Shown in pieces: positions 33,141 through 45,550 of a stretch of 64,000 bases of DNA (the stretch's first letter is position 1; every line of letters begins with the position of its first letter). Below the pieces are notes generated by a model. It saw nothing but the letters and a program-made list of their open reading frames with translations. It did not search any database and was not told where the DNA came from. The translations under genes were made by a program, and so were the position numbers. Source of the DNA: Brachypodium distachyon (taxonomy: Eukaryota; Streptophyta; Magnoliopsida; Poales; Poaceae); the NCBI RefSeq assembly GCF_000005505.3, contig NC_016135.3:28172758-28236757 (forward strand). Reading direction: 5' to 3'.

Positions 33141-34247
33141 ATGTGACATGCTTGCATGTTAAGAGAAATAGGTAGTGGGAGACTTCTACTTGGATATAGA
33201 AGATTCTATATACCACATGATGTTGTTTCAACGATAATACTGTAGTGGTTTTGATTTCTGTTTGCACAGTCAATGGTTCTAGTATGTCTGTGCGAAGTCC
33301 AACCAGGCGAGTTGGTCAATGTGCACGAGGCAGTGTTTCAAGTTTTGAACAGGCTCTGTTCTTCTCGCCGGTAGGCATTGCTGGAGGCCTTGGGTGCTGG
33401 TGCTGGTGTCACCCTTTGTGGTTCACCATCTCTCATGCACCGACAGCCACTTTACAAACTCCAATTGGGAAACTGCTTTGCTGTTGCCGAGCTTCCTCGA
33501 GTCCATCTTGACCACATCTGTAACTGCATTTGTGCATCTTTTCTGAACCATTTTGTCACGGGAAACCAGGGAATTAGTTTGCTTGCAGGAGAACAGTTCC
33601 CTTGGTTTGTAAACATCAGGAAGAATCTCAGCATGCAGCTCAACATGTCTTGTCCAGCCTGGGTAAAACTTGCCTGCAATATACTACAAGTGGTCCAGTG
33701 CTGTATTGGGCGAGCTTCCCTTTTAGATAGTCTGAAGCAGCACATGTCGTAGGAAAAAGGAAAGAATGGCTGCACATGTTAGCTCGTAGTTTCGAGGCAA
33801 GCGCAAGTATAATTAATTACTGATCAAGCAGCACGTATCGTTAAAAAAAGGGGATTATCTGCAGCACCACATTCACATGTGTGTTTGTAATTTCGTCGCA
33901 AGGACTACAAGTACGTGATTGCCGTGTCATGCTTGATTTTGTTTAGAAATGTATCCTGCTTGAATTGAACACAGCTTTGTGTTAAAAGATGACTAACGAG
34001 GTTGCCGCTGCGTGAAATTCCTGCCTGTTTGCCGCGCTCAGGCTAAAAGGCCGTCATAGACTCGCAATCCAGGCCCAATCATGTTTATACACAAAAGCCA
34101 TTTAGCGCGGCTACTTATCAAGCTTTGTAGATTGGGGGAGGCCCAATCAAGGCCCGTGTATCTACCAGCCGGCCTGGCTCGCGGCACAACGACTGAAAGC
34201 CAATCGACCGTCTCTCGATTAATTCCATGGACTTCTCGAAGAAAATT
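33141..34247. other. Gene-free stretch
   Basis: Short open frames between 33245 and 33775 on both strands show no recognisable domain. A decayed gene fragment cannot be excluded. Nothing else is supported. Confidence 0.4.
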
Positions 34248-34260
34248 GTTTGCAGAAACT
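34248..34260. repeat. LINE target-site duplication, left copy
   Basis: GTTTGCAGAAACT, repeated exactly at 46169-46181. The two copies bracket the LINE and, within it, the CACTA element. Confidence 0.85.
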
Positions 34261-37065
34261 ATTTTCTTTTAGGAACCGGGCGCTGTCTTTTCGTTAAGAA
34301 GAAAGCAATAGTTATTTACATGGAGGTGACGTTTTTTCTATACCCGAGGAACGCACAAAACCCCGGTACCGCACACTAAGCGCTCTAGAGCGAAGCCAAC
34401 AATGGGGAGGCCGAAGGCAAGGCTGCGCTGATAGATATCCTCCAAAACGAGGTGAGCAACTTGGACATAAGTGAGACGCACCAGGTTGAAAATACGACGG
34501 TTGCGCTTCTTCCAGACATTCCACCAAACATAGATGAGGTGGCCACTCATTCTTCTCTTAGCACTTTTATCAGTGTGGGGAAAGGAGGCATCCCACCACT
34601 CGTCAATGGAGGCAAGGGATGACGCCGGGGCAGCAGCCACGCCCGTCCCATGGGACACCGTCCGCCATACGCTCTTGGTGAATGGGCAGTCCTTGCATAA
34701 ATGGGTCACGGATTCAGGGGCCCCCAGACAAAGTTGACAGACCGGGTTGTGTGGCCAGCCGCGAATGGCAAGCCTATCCGCGGTGAGGATGCGGTTCTGC
34801 AGGAGCAGCCACGAGAAGACCTTGCACTTTGGCTCAGCATGTGCCTCCCAAATCTTGGAGGCCGCAAAGCGTGGGTGAGAGCCAATGAACTGCGCCCGGT
34901 AGGCAGAGTGGCAAGAGTAAACTCCGTCCGAGGTCCATATCCAGGTGATGGAGTCCGGTCTTCCAGGGTCAAGGACAGTGGAGTTGACAATCCGGACCGG
35001 GTTAAGGAATTCGCTGAACTGCACCACGAAGGAAAGCCGGCAGATAGCCCTGATCCAGTTCCCGTTGCTCAATTCTTTGTGCACCGATCTGTTTTTCCGC
35101 GTGGCAATCTTGAACAACTCAGGGGCGCGAGAGCAGAAGGCCCCTTCACCGGACCAATTGTCGAGCCAGAACACGGCCAAGTTGCTGTCACCAATCGTGA
35201 TCCGAGTGGAAGCTCTGAACAGGTCCATATCAGAGCTATCGCATGGCAGGCCGGAGCCCACCCAAGGTCTGTCCGGCTCCGTCCACCTGAGCCACGACCA
35301 CCGAAGCCGAAGGGCCCTCCCAAAGCGTTCCATGTCGGCGATACCCAGACCGCCGAGGGACAACGGACGGCACACAATCTTCCAGTTAACAAGGGCATGG
35401 CCACCCCCAGCCGTCTCACTGTCGTCGCCCTTCCATATGAATCCCCTTGAAATCCTATCGAGCTTCAAACGTACCCATTTCGGCAGCATGATCGCAGTGA
35501 GATGCTAGGTCGCCGAAGAGGTAAGCACCGCCTTAGCAAGCGTGACCCGGCCAGCTCTGGAGAGGTTCTTGCCCTTCCAACCCTTGAGCCGACCCCCAAT
35601 CTTGTCGATGAGAGGCTGGAAGTCAATCTTACACAGCTTCCGGAAATGAAGAGGCAAGCCGAGATATTTGCCAAGGAAGGAGGCGATCTTAGCCAGGAAG
35701 TCCGCGAGGATGTCCTTCAGGTGTTTCGCATCTGATCGGGAAGGCTTCGGACTTGGAGACGTTCGTGATGAGACCACTAGCCTTGCCAAAGAGCTGCAGG
35801 ATGGCCGAAATGGAGTCAATCTCCTCCTTGAGGGGGTTGGCAAAACTGCCGGCATCGTCAACATACAGGGATATCCTGTCGTGGACCGATCGGGCACCCA
35901 TGGGTTGCAAAAGGCCACCCTCCTCCGCCTGGCGAAGGATGACCTGGAGAGGATCAATGGCCAGGATGAAGAGCATGGGAGAGCGGGTCTCCTTGGCGTA
36001 GCCCCCGGCGGTGCATAAAAGGCATCCCCGGCCGACCGTTGAGGAGCACACGCGACAAAGCAGTGGCGAAGGAAAGGTAGATCCAATCTCTCCAACGCTG
36101 TCCGAAGCCCAGCTGCTCCAGCACCTCAAGGAGGAAGGTCCAGTCAAGAGAATCAAACGCTTTGGAGATGTCCAGCTTAAGGAAGAGGCTCGGCGTGCGG
36201 GACTGGTGGAGGGCCTTGATCGAGTTTTGGACAAAGAGGAAGTTGTCATGGATGCAGCGAGTTTTAATGAAAGCACTTTGACAGTTGGACACCAGGGCCC
36301 CAACTCTGGGGCCAGCCGTAGCGCCAAGAGCTTGGAGTAAATCTTGGACATGCTATGGATGATGCTGATGGGGCGGTAGTCGCCAACCCGAGCAGCATCC
36401 GGTTTCTTGGCCAGAAGAATGATGTTGGCGGAGTTGAGGAGATGCATACAGTCCCCACGCAGGTCAGCCATCCGAAGGATGGCAGCGACCACGTCGCCCT
36501 TGATAATCTCCCAACAAGACTTGAAGAAGGCACCAATGAAGCCGTCCGGGCCAGGAGCTTTAACCGCGGGAATGGAGAACACGGCCTCTCTGATCTCAGT
36601 CTCCGTGAAGACAGCATCCAGCGAGGACAGGTCGGCGGGTTGGTAACCAAGAGATGCCCAATCAAGGGACGTGGTCCTCACCGATGCCACGCCGAGGTGG
36701 CTATGGAAGTGCGCGTGAAGCTCGTTTTCTTTGTCAGCCTGAGTGATCGCCAAACCCTCATGGTTTGCAACTGCTAGATGTAATTCCTCCTATGCCTGTC
36801 ATTAACCTTGATGTGGAAAAGCTTGGTGTTAGCGTCCGCCACTTTGATCCACGTAAGCCTAGAGCATTGCCGCATCTTGATTTTCTGAACAGAAAGGTGA
36901 CCCAGGTAGCTACTCTTTAAATGCCGGTGTAGATACTGCTCCTCCGTTGAGAGCGATCGGTCCTCCTCGGCAGTGTCCAGGCGCCACATGACCTCTTTGA
37001 TGATTGCCAGTTGGCAGTCGAGGACCCCAAAAGTCTCTCTCTGCCACTTCTTGAGGGCCTTGGCG
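34261..37065 (-). mobile_element. LINE (L1-type) ORF2 region, 3' part, degenerate
   Basis: Minus-strand non-LTR retrotransposon. From the 5' side it shows a WIKVADANTKLFHIK region, then reverse transcriptase with AVKAPGPDGFIGAFFKSCW, DYRPISIIHSMSKIYSKLLALRL, QSAFIKTRCIHDNFLFV, LKLDISKAFDSLDW, GLRQGDPLS and YVDD. The post-RT section (KYLGLPLHFRKL, GWKGKNLSRAGR) and a zinc-binding domain with a CQLCLGAPESVTHLCKDCPF-type knuckle follow. The frame changes at least four times between about 36300 and 35480, so it is dead. The 3' end is an A-rich tail directly against the 13-bp target duplication at 34248. The remaining 90 bases of the element lie beyond the CACTA insertion, at 46079-46168. Confidence 0.9.
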
Positions 37066-37390
37066 CACTACTACAAAACGGTCTATATGTCACGACACAT
37101 CAGTAACGGGTCCGGCGCGACCGTTACTGATGAACAGAGCGGGGTCTGCCCGTCCCCGCCCATCATACCTCGCGAGAGACATCAGTGGCGATCGAGTAAG
37201 AGACGACCGTTACTGATGTACCACACATCAGTAACGGTCGCCCTACCGTGCCCGCCATTGATGTGTGGTACATATCAGTAACGGGCGGCCTTGGCCCGAC
37301 CGTTACTGATGGGCTGAACTGATGCGACTGTTACTCATACATCAGTACTTGTCAGTAATGGTCGTTGAAGTCCCGACCGCCACTGATGAT
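37066..37390. repeat. CACTA left terminal/subterminal repeat array
   Basis: About ten copies of CATCAGTAACGG(T/G)CG or its complement (some with TGGCGG or ATGG variants), mostly in facing pairs 15-45 bp apart. These are the likely binding sites of the element's own DNA-binding protein, by analogy with En/Spm TNPA. Confidence 0.85.
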
Positions 37391-37642
37391 TGTTGCGTTT
37401 TAAGTACGCGGGGCAGAGCCGCAGCTGGCCGCGCTGCGCGTCGTAACGGACCAGCTACAACCCTTCTTCCCCGGCGACGGCGAAGCCATGCCCGATTCGG
37501 CCGGCGGTGAGCCCCGCAGGTACCCCTCCTCCCTCTCCCTTCCTCCTCTCTCCCCCCCCCCCCCGCACGCGCTGGGGCCCCCCATCCCCATGGCCGGCAG
37601 GCGGCCAGCCATGGTCGGCGAGCTCCGATCTTCGAGCCTGAA

Positions 37643-37870
37643 CCTTCCCTCTGCCTTGCGAGCTCTCTCTCCCTCTCGATCTATCTCATCGGCCTCCAAT
37701 TTCTCTCCGAAGTTCCCCAATTTCAAATTTTTTGAGCTCCAGCGGCCGGCCATAATGCGGCCTCCTCGTCGTCTCCCGGAGCTTCCCTCTCCCTTGCGAA
37801 CTCTCTCTCCCTCCCGATCTTTCTCGCCGGCCTCCAATTTCTCTCCGAATGTTTCTAATTTCAAATTTTT
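37643..37870. repeat. Tandem duplication, 139-bp period, inside the CACTA leader
   Basis: Two copies starting CTTCCCTCT(G/C)CCTTGCGA and containing CGGCCTCCAATTTCTCTCCGAA and AATTTCAAATTTTT. CT-rich leader sequence of the first gene; no coding sense assigned. Confidence 0.8.
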
Positions 37871-37949
37871 AATTAGCCCTAGTTAATTAACACCTTAATC
37901 CCCTTGTCAATGATTAGGCTAACTATTTTGCTTTGTGTTTTCTTGTGTA

Positions 37950-40613
37950 TTGTGTTGTAGATCGAAGAACCGTTCTTGGATGTACGCCAAGGAAAGAATC
38001 AATGCTCGATGGATAACCGAATGGACGGTGTTTTTTGGAGTCGCGAAAGGTGATACGAAAAGGACTTGTGATGATGCGTTGTCCATGTCGCAAATGTGGA
38101 AACACATGCATGATGAAGCCTGAAGATGTTCAGATGCACGTGCTGGCATCGGGTTTTGTGGAAGGTTATTCTCGCTAGACTTTTCACGGGGAGGATGCGG
38201 TTGATGTCGGTAGCGGTAGCGAAGATGATGATGTCCTGTGGTATGATCTGGCGAATGATTTCGAGGAAGAAGCAAGTGTCGACGAGGAGGCTAATGTGGA
38301 AGGTGAAGGAGCTCCATGTGACAAGATTGCCGAAATGCTAGATGACCCGTACCTACGGGACCAGCTGGAGGACCCTGAAGATGAGGCAGAGTCTGCTCAG
38401 TTCAAAAAATTGTTGGAGGACGCAAACACACCCTTGTATGATGGAGCTGGCGAAGAAAACAACGTGCACGAAGTGACGCTCGAACTTTTGAGGCTGAAAG
38501 CAGCATCATGCTGGTTAGACAAGGGCTTCACGGACTTGTTGAATTACCTTGCTTCGGTTTTTCCACAGCCAAACAAGTTGCCCAAGTGCACATACGAGGC
38601 GAAGAAGATTACATGCCCGCTTGGATTAAATTGCATGAAACATCATTCATGTGCAAACGACTACATGGTATACATTGGAGAGTACGAGAACCATGAGAGC
38701 TGCCACATATACGGTGCATCGAGATAGAAGAAGAAAAACGCCAGAGCTGGCGAAGACGATGGGGAAGAAGTGATGAAGGGCAGGCCGGCAAAGACTGTCT
38801 GGTATCTTACGGCAGGTGGCCGAGTTGAGCGTTGGATGCAGAACGTTAAGGACGCGAGGTATCTCGTCTATCACGACCCAGCGCAGGCTGCATTCGATCC
38901 TGACGGGCACTACCGTGTGGAGGAAGCTGGGGTCCTAAGACACCCTGCCGATGGGACTCAGTGGAGGAACTTCGACACTGCATTTCCAGATTTCGGGGCA
39001 GAACCCAAAAACCTGAGGCTCGGTCTCAGCACTGACGGGATAAATCCTTTTGGAAATATGAACAACAAGCACATCACATGGCCAGTGATCTTGTTTGTCT
39101 ACAACCTTCCTCCATGGTTAATCATGAAGAGAAAGTACATCCACATGTGCATGCTCATACAGGGTCCAAAGCAACCGGGAGCTGACCTAAATGTGTATCT
39201 GCAGTTAGTGAAGGATGAGCTGAAGCAGCTTTGGAACCCTGTCAGAGTGGTTTAGGACGCAAACTGGAGGGAGTATTTCACGATGAGAGCAGCGCTTCTG
39301 ACCTGCGTGCATGACTACCTCACGAATGGAAATACTTCATGCCAGGTGACACGTGGCTACAAGGCCTGTACAAAGTGCGGGGAAAACACGACATCGGGGA
39401 AAACACGACATCGGAGAACTTGTCCGCTTCATCCAAATTTTTTTACATGGGCCACCGAAAGTGGTTGGATGCTAAAGACCCTTGAAGGGATGATAAGGAA
39501 AGGTTCAATGGGAATATGGAGCACGGGACAACGCCGAAGGAGAAGTCTGGTATGCAAATCCTCGAAATTGTGAACGATCTTGAAGTTGTCCCCGAAAAGA
39601 TTGCTGCGAAGAAATATAAGGAACCTGAAGGCGTCGTGTGGAAAAGGAGGTCCGTATTCTGAGACCTGGAGTACTGGGCACATTTAGAATGCTGCCACAG
39701 CTCGAAGGCGAAGGTGGCCTTGGACATACATTCCTTAATGTTTATGGAAGAAGAAGGGAAGCTGACTTTGAAAGAGCACATTTGGTTGTGTTGCAAACTG
39801 TCGATTGCTGCCGGCCTTATCAGGAAATGCACATGGAACAACTGCGAAATGAAAATCCTAAAAGAGGAAAAGTCTGGATCCACTGGGAGCACAATAAAAC
39901 ATTCGCAGCGTGGCTGAAGAATTATTGGTACGGCAGGGAGACGACCAATGAATCAGAAGAGACGGTTGCATGTTTGTCACGGGAACCTGCTTACCACGCC
40001 TCTACTTGGCAATCATATGCGATCAACGGCTATAACTTCTGTGTCTCAGAACCGTAAAAGCACGTATCAAAATAGTGGTGTAGTCATGACTTTTGAGACC
40101 GCGACCGACGACAATAGTAAAACCAAAGCGTTCTTCGGCGTTATCGAGGAGATCTGGGAATTGGAGTACACGATCACAAAGATCCTAATGTTCCGTGTAA
40201 GATGGACCAAAGGTGAAAAAGAACAAAGTCACAGGTTCACGACGATGGTGCTACCTCCTGAGATCCCTCGTGAACAAGTTGACGTGAGAAAAATCCCGGC
40301 AAGAGAGGAACCATGGGTCTTTGCTAAACAATGCAAGCAGGTATTCTACATAGACGACCCGGCAAATAAAGGCCGCGTCGTAGTAAGAAGAGGGAAAAGA
40401 AGCATTGTTGGAGTGGACGAAGTTACATCACAAGAAGACTACGAAGGTTTCCATGATCCGACGACCGCCGCAGATGACGAAGAAGCAGAACGCACGATAT
40501 TAACGAGGAAAAGGAGAGGGAAAATAAGAAGTGATGGGACCGAGAGCGAGAAAATACCAGAAAAACCCTACCTCAGAAGCACTACTGCGAGGAGTCAAGT
40601 TATGACTTACTGA
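37950..40613 (+). pseudogene. CACTA transposase gene (TNP2/TNPD-type), broken
   Basis: Recognisable pieces in order: the N-terminal transposase-associated domain (CPCRKCGN near 38080, HVLASGFVEGYSR, HGED), an acidic linker, the TNP2 core with RVERWMQNVKDARYLVYH, DFGAEPKNLRLGLSTDGINPFG and MLIQGPKQPGADLNVYLQ, the GYKACTKCGENT block, then a DUF4218-like section (RGVVWKRRSVFW, HASTWQSYAINGYNF) and a DUF4216-like section (FFGVIEEIWELEY, FYIDDP). Breaks: in-frame TAG at 38725 and 39253, a 17-bp tandem duplication at 39379-39412 that shifts the frame just before the FYMGHRKWL codons, frame changes near 38110 and 39480-39660, and apparent loss of the middle of the protein between TNP2 and DUF4218. 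It cannot supply transposase. Confidence 0.88.
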
Positions 40614-40971
40614 AGGAAGGAGAAGCACTAGTAGTCACATTGTAATGTACTCTTACTGAATTTGAATGCAAACTTTGTACTAAGTGAAATTATGTGTGAT
40701 CGATGTACTTTTGCGTATGCATGTTAGTACATGGCTTTGTCACTCCCAAAAATTCAAATTTAGCAAAACAAAAAACTCAAAAGGACAGGTTTTAAATTTT
40801 TTAGCAAAAAAAACTAGACAAAATGCATGAATTTATTCATCAAACTTCAACATTTTGATTTCATCTATTGAATGTGACAAGTACATGTCCTAAAACACTC
40901 AAAAGGACAGGTTTTAATTTTTTTAAACGTTCCTGTAATTTAAATTGGTACAAAGCTCAACAAGGATGGGA

Positions 40972-41190
40972 ACACATCAGTAACGGTCGCATGGTTACTC
41001 GCCCGTTACTGATGAGTATATGCACACATCAGTAACGGGCGGGTAACAAGGCGCCCGTTACTGATGTCCTGCTAGGCATTGCTCATAGGCACTCATCAGT
41101 GGCGGTCGCGTTGTATCCCGAACGTTACTGATGAGTGAGGGAACATCAGTAACGGTCGCCTCCCTTATCCGCCCGTTACTGTTGATACTT
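40972..41190. repeat. Internal array of CACTA subterminal-type repeats
   Basis: Four facing pairs of CATCAGT(A/G)(A/G)CGG and its complement CCGTTACTGATG, the same motifs as at both ends of the element, here between the two genes and directly before a TATA box. Confidence 0.88.
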
Positions 41191-41193
41191 GGG

Positions 41194-41201
41194 TATATAA
41201 A
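41194..41201 (+). promoter_or_regulatory. TATA box of the second CACTA gene
   Basis: TATATAAA, 3 bp past the internal repeat array and about 1.1 kb upstream of the first coding ATG (42312). The stretch between, 41220-42300, would be a spliced leader. Confidence 0.5.
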
Positions 41202-41677
41202 GAAACACTTAGAAAATTTTTAGGGTTATTCCGCCTGCGCGTCCTCAGAACACCGAGCGACCAGCAGTGGGCTAACCCTAGCTTCGGCGAAGCCCTGCCA
41301 GATTTTTTCGCCGCCGCCACCGTCGACCCCGAGCCCGCCGCCCCGCGTCGAGCGCCGCCACCCCGCGTCCTCGCCTCGTCCTCGCCGTCGACCCCGAGCC
41401 CGTCGCCCCGCGTCGACCCTGAGCGCCGCCACCCCGTGTCCTCGCTGTCAACCCCGAGCCCGAGTGCCGCCACCCCACGCCGCTGTCTCCCTCCTTCCCG
41501 AGCGCACACCGCCGTCTCCCTCAACCACAGGTGCGCGCCTCTGCCTCCTTCTCCTCTGCCTCCCTCCCTCTCCTCTGATTTGGGGTTAGGATTTAGGATT
41601 AGGGTTAGCATATTGTAGTTTCTTGCTGTTAATTTAGCATATTGTAGCATTGTTGAGTGTGTCAAATTAGTTGCTGT

Positions 41678-41777
41678 TGTTAGGGTTAGGGTTAGTGTTA
41701 GAGTACTTTAGGGTTAGGGTTCATGCTACATATTGTTAGGGTTAGGGTTAGTGTTAGAGTAATTTAGGGTTAGGGTT
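41678..41777. repeat. Telomere-like (TTAGGG/TTTAGGG) tandem units in a CACTA leader intron
   Basis: Two copies, 56 bp apart, of a 44-bp unit made of GTTAGGGTTAGGG, TTAGTGTTAGAGTA and TTTAGGGTTAGGG. Shorter GGGTTAGGATTTAGG runs lie just upstream, at about 41582-41607. Confidence 0.75.
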
Positions 41778-42311
41778 AACTGAATAAAATGAATACTGCT
41801 ATCTCTTAAGTGTTCCTGTTGCTGAATACTGCTGCTGCTTAATTGCTGCTGTTGCTGCTTAACCTATTTGCTTACAGTTGATGTTAGTTACTATTATTTG
41901 CTTAAGATCATGCCTAATACTGTCATATTTTGAACATACTGTCAAATATTGTTATTTGCTTAATGTCATATATACATGTTGCTGGTCAGACAATGTCATA
42001 AAAGAACATGCTGATTAACTGAATTTTTTTAGCAATGTGAAGTGTTCATTATTAGATTATTAGATGTTGTCATATATGAATGTTGTTTTATATGCTATTT
42101 TGGAAAATTGAGTAATGAATTGTGGGTCCGACCATCGTGTCGGGTCATCGGAGAAGGGGACGACCATCGTGCCGAGGGGGTACATATGTGGGTCGGTTTT
42201 TTATGTAGGTTTAGAGCTCCTAGTAGAGAAAATTTGCTAGCTTTTTAGCATAGGTCATGCCAAAATTTTCGGCCGATCTATATTTGATGGTTTTGATGGC
42301 ATAGGTACGAA

Positions 42312-45300
42312 ATGGGCAAGAGTAGCCAGAAATCAATTCTTGAGGACGTAGCTCCTGAGGAGGTAGATCGTGTCGATGAAGAGTCTTCATCGGGAGAGCA
42401 AATTGCCAGCTCTGGTGGCGAACCTAGCTCTCGCGAAGGTAGCTCTCGTTCAGAAGAGCGCGACAACGAGCGACGGGTGGAAAAGAGTAACCCGCAGCCA
42501 ACTGCTTCTACAGCTAAGAAGCCAAGGAAGAAAACGCCGAGGGGGAGCCACAACTTGAAGGAGTTTTGTTACATGGTCACCCGGCACTCTGACAGAGGCC
42601 GCCCGGAGTCGCCTGAGAGGGTACAGAAGGCCTTCTCAACCACCTGTGGAGCCGTTGCACGTAAATATTGCAAGATCACCGACGAGTGGAGTGACATCTC
42701 TGAAGTCGTTAGAAACACGTGCATTGCGGACGTTGCAAGGAGGTTCCAAGTCACTGACGAGTGGCGCGAGCGATTCCTAGCGTCCGTCAACATAGCAGTG
42801 CGGAATGGTCTTGCTAATTGAAAACCACCGCTAGAAAGTGGATGGATAAACCCTAAGAGATCATCAAGAAGAAATGGTCGTCGATAACTGAGGAGGCCGA
42901 ATGAGAAAAATTCAAGAAGGAATCGTTGGACCCTGCCTTCATTGCGAAGAGTGAACGAATGAGGACGTTGCGCGCGAGGAAGCCCTTGAACCACAGGCTA
43001 GGGAGTGCAGGGAAAAAGGGAAAGAAGAAGGTCTGGCGCAAGCAGGACCGAATTCTTGAGGCGGTAGGCAGGGTGCCTCCAGTGCATAACATGCTGGAGG
43101 ACCAAAGTGATAGAGAATATGCACGTCAGCACATGACACCAGAGGAGTGGGCGGGCATTGAGCCAATGCAACCGCTTGTTAAAAAATTTACGGTAAGTGT
43201 TCACATGCATTAATTTGTTTTCGGCGTAAATTATGACACTCATGATCCATATAGACTCACGTCCTGTCTTATATGATAACAGGAAAATGCCCACAAATGG
43301 GAGGAGAGCAAGAGGTCAGAAACATCCGACAACTCCATGCAGAGCAAGAGGTGGGAGTCAGCTGTGACCGCCGGCTTGCAAAAGGCGGAGCACCCGGGCC
43401 GTGTTCTAGGGGAAGGCGAAGGGGCCTGCTGGGATGATTATTTCCCGCCTGCTCCGAAGCGAAGCAGGGTCCAGAAAAAGCTCCCCGCTTCTGCTGAAAT
43501 AAGAGAACAAGCTAAGGCGGAGGCGTGAGATCAGGCATCTATGGTGTGTCAAGAGGTGTCAAGAGAATATGCAGTGCAAGCCGTCCATCATTTGGTGTCG
43601 GCATTGGCCAAAGACCACCCCGCCCTTGACGCAATAGTCGGGGGAGGAGTGGAAGGTTTGAGGAACCTCCTTCCTCCTCTTCCTCCTCTTCCCCCGCGAA
43701 AGAGCACCCTGCTGAAGAGCAGCGCCGCCTCCGACACATGTATGGACGACGAAGACACCTATACCCCAGGTTACAGCCCGGCTCCTAGCATGGACAACCC
43801 CCCCGCTAGCCAACCGGACCCAAGGGAGGGCATCCGGGATAACGATCCGGGTCCGAGCGACAACATCCTTGTAAGCATACTTTTCAAACTCTTTTTCACT
43901 CCTTACCTTCATGAATAAGTATCTTACACACATATGCCTTCTTCTTGTTACGCGCAGGCACCGGTGAAGTGTCGTATCCACGTAGACAAGCCTGGAAAGC
44001 CTGTAGGCGCCATTGGCCGCCTGATGCCTAGAGAATCACCGCGACTGGTGCACGGCATTCTTATGAACGACACACAAGTGAGTGTGATGGTGGACTCTGT
44101 TGTCGATGACCATCGTGATTATGCTATCCCGCTACCTCCGGAGAAAGACGTGGATATCCTAGGCGGTTGTCCAAACTACCGCATTATGTGGCCTAAGAGC
44201 TTGGTATTTCTCTACAACCAGCACCGGCCCTCTATGACTCCATCTCCGTCCGCCCACAAATGCACTTCTCAATCACCGCTCGGCCTTTCCCCTAGGATAC
44301 TTCCTCCTGTCGATGCCGGCGGAGATGAAGAGCGGGCAATGTCGATGCCTCCACAGCTCAAAGATAGCCAGACCACATGGTCAGCACAGGCTGGAAGCGT
44401 CCCTCCTACCTTCTCTCTCTTGGGTGCCGCTGAGTCCATGGGTGGCCGCAAGATCGATGACAAGTACAAGGCAGAGGAGCAAAAGGCATGGGACAATAAG
44501 AGGAGGCATAAAAAGAGGGGGCGCGGCGGCAAGACCATCAAGGAGTCCTCCAATGTCAATTAAGATGAGATGCACTATGTGCCTGACATAACTAGAGTCT
44601 GGGAAGACAATAGGCCTGACATTCTCATGAAGAACCCTCGTCAAGGCCAGAGATTCGAAGACGGATCCTATTTCGTGGCTAGGGAGTTTGACCGGGTGAT
44701 TATTTACTATCCTGGAAGATCGATGGTCACCAAAGATTTCCTGCATGCCGTGTCCAGAGAGATGCAAGAGCTTCATCAGTTCTACATGCAAGCATCAGCT
44801 GATTCTCAACTTCATGCCCAACAAATCAATATTCGAATCCCACGAGACTATGGCTTCTTTGACCAAGAAACTGGGAACATTCAGGAACATCCTATCACCT
44901 TTGGTGTGGAGTTCAACGAATTGTTTCACCTCTTCAACTGCCAAAAGCTTGATATCAACCTTTTAAGGCTGTGATCTGCCTACCAAATAAGGGAAATGCG
45001 GCGAATGGAGGTCAAAAAAGTAGTCATTCTAGACCCCGCGGTGTTCAACTACGGTGACATCGGTTTTGAGCCAGAAAAGGATCACTCAAGAACCCTGACA
45101 TCTAAATACTTGGTGGCATGTCTGGAGAAATACGCGGACCACGATTTTATCCTCTTCTTCCTTAATTTGCAGTAAGTTGAATTTTATATATGGAACCGTT
45201 TGTTTTTTCTAATTCAGTCTTTCTTATACATCCTTAGATACTAATTAAAGTGCGTTTCTTTTGAAAACAGAGACCAGCAACAGCCGGCCGGCAGTGTGTA

Positions 45301-45550
45301 CTGTGGCTACTACTGCTATCACATCCTTATGGAGAATGCCAGCATGTTCAAGCCTGAGTGGAAGGGGTCAGTCGCGGCTGTGGAAGAGTACTGGCGGCCC
45401 CGAATGACAATGGCACATCGACCTAAATGGGTCGTGTATAACATTCAAAGGTAGTTCGCCCATCTCATCAACAATGAGGTCATCAAGGCTAGTGGGGACT
45501 TCTACAAACGCGTGGAACAAGTGGTGACTAGGGTTCACCCACAACAATAG
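42312..45550 (+). pseudogene. Second CACTA gene: TNPA-like/Transposase_23-type with Ulp1-like protease C-terminus, broken
   Basis: Exon pieces: 42312-42821, about 42926-43190, 43282-43872, 43959-45171 and 45271-45550. The first encodes a Ser/Glu-rich start and a helical RKYCKITDEWSDISEVVRNTCI region. The third and fourth encode a proline-rich linker and a section ending CPNYRIMWPKSLVFL, reminiscent of TNP1/Transposase_23 proteins of En/Spm elements. The last part reads VVILDPAVFNYGDIGF, DFILFFLNL, and, across a clean splice, QPAGSVYCGYYCYHILM. The Cys in this block fits the active-site Cys of Ulp1-type peptidases. In-frame stops lie at 43526, 44561, 44972 and 45453, with a frame change near 42825-42925. 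Such protease-like tails are known in some plant CACTA and MULE elements. Non-functional as it stands. Confidence 0.75.

Noticed and set aside
33245..33775. Possible small gene on either strand
   Set aside because: Overlapping frames of similar length on both strands, no domain, no credible splice model and no promoter.
37066..37390. CRISPR-like array of spaced repeats
   Set aside because: The repeats are short, inverted in pairs and at both ends of a CACTA element in a plant genome; they are transposon end motifs.
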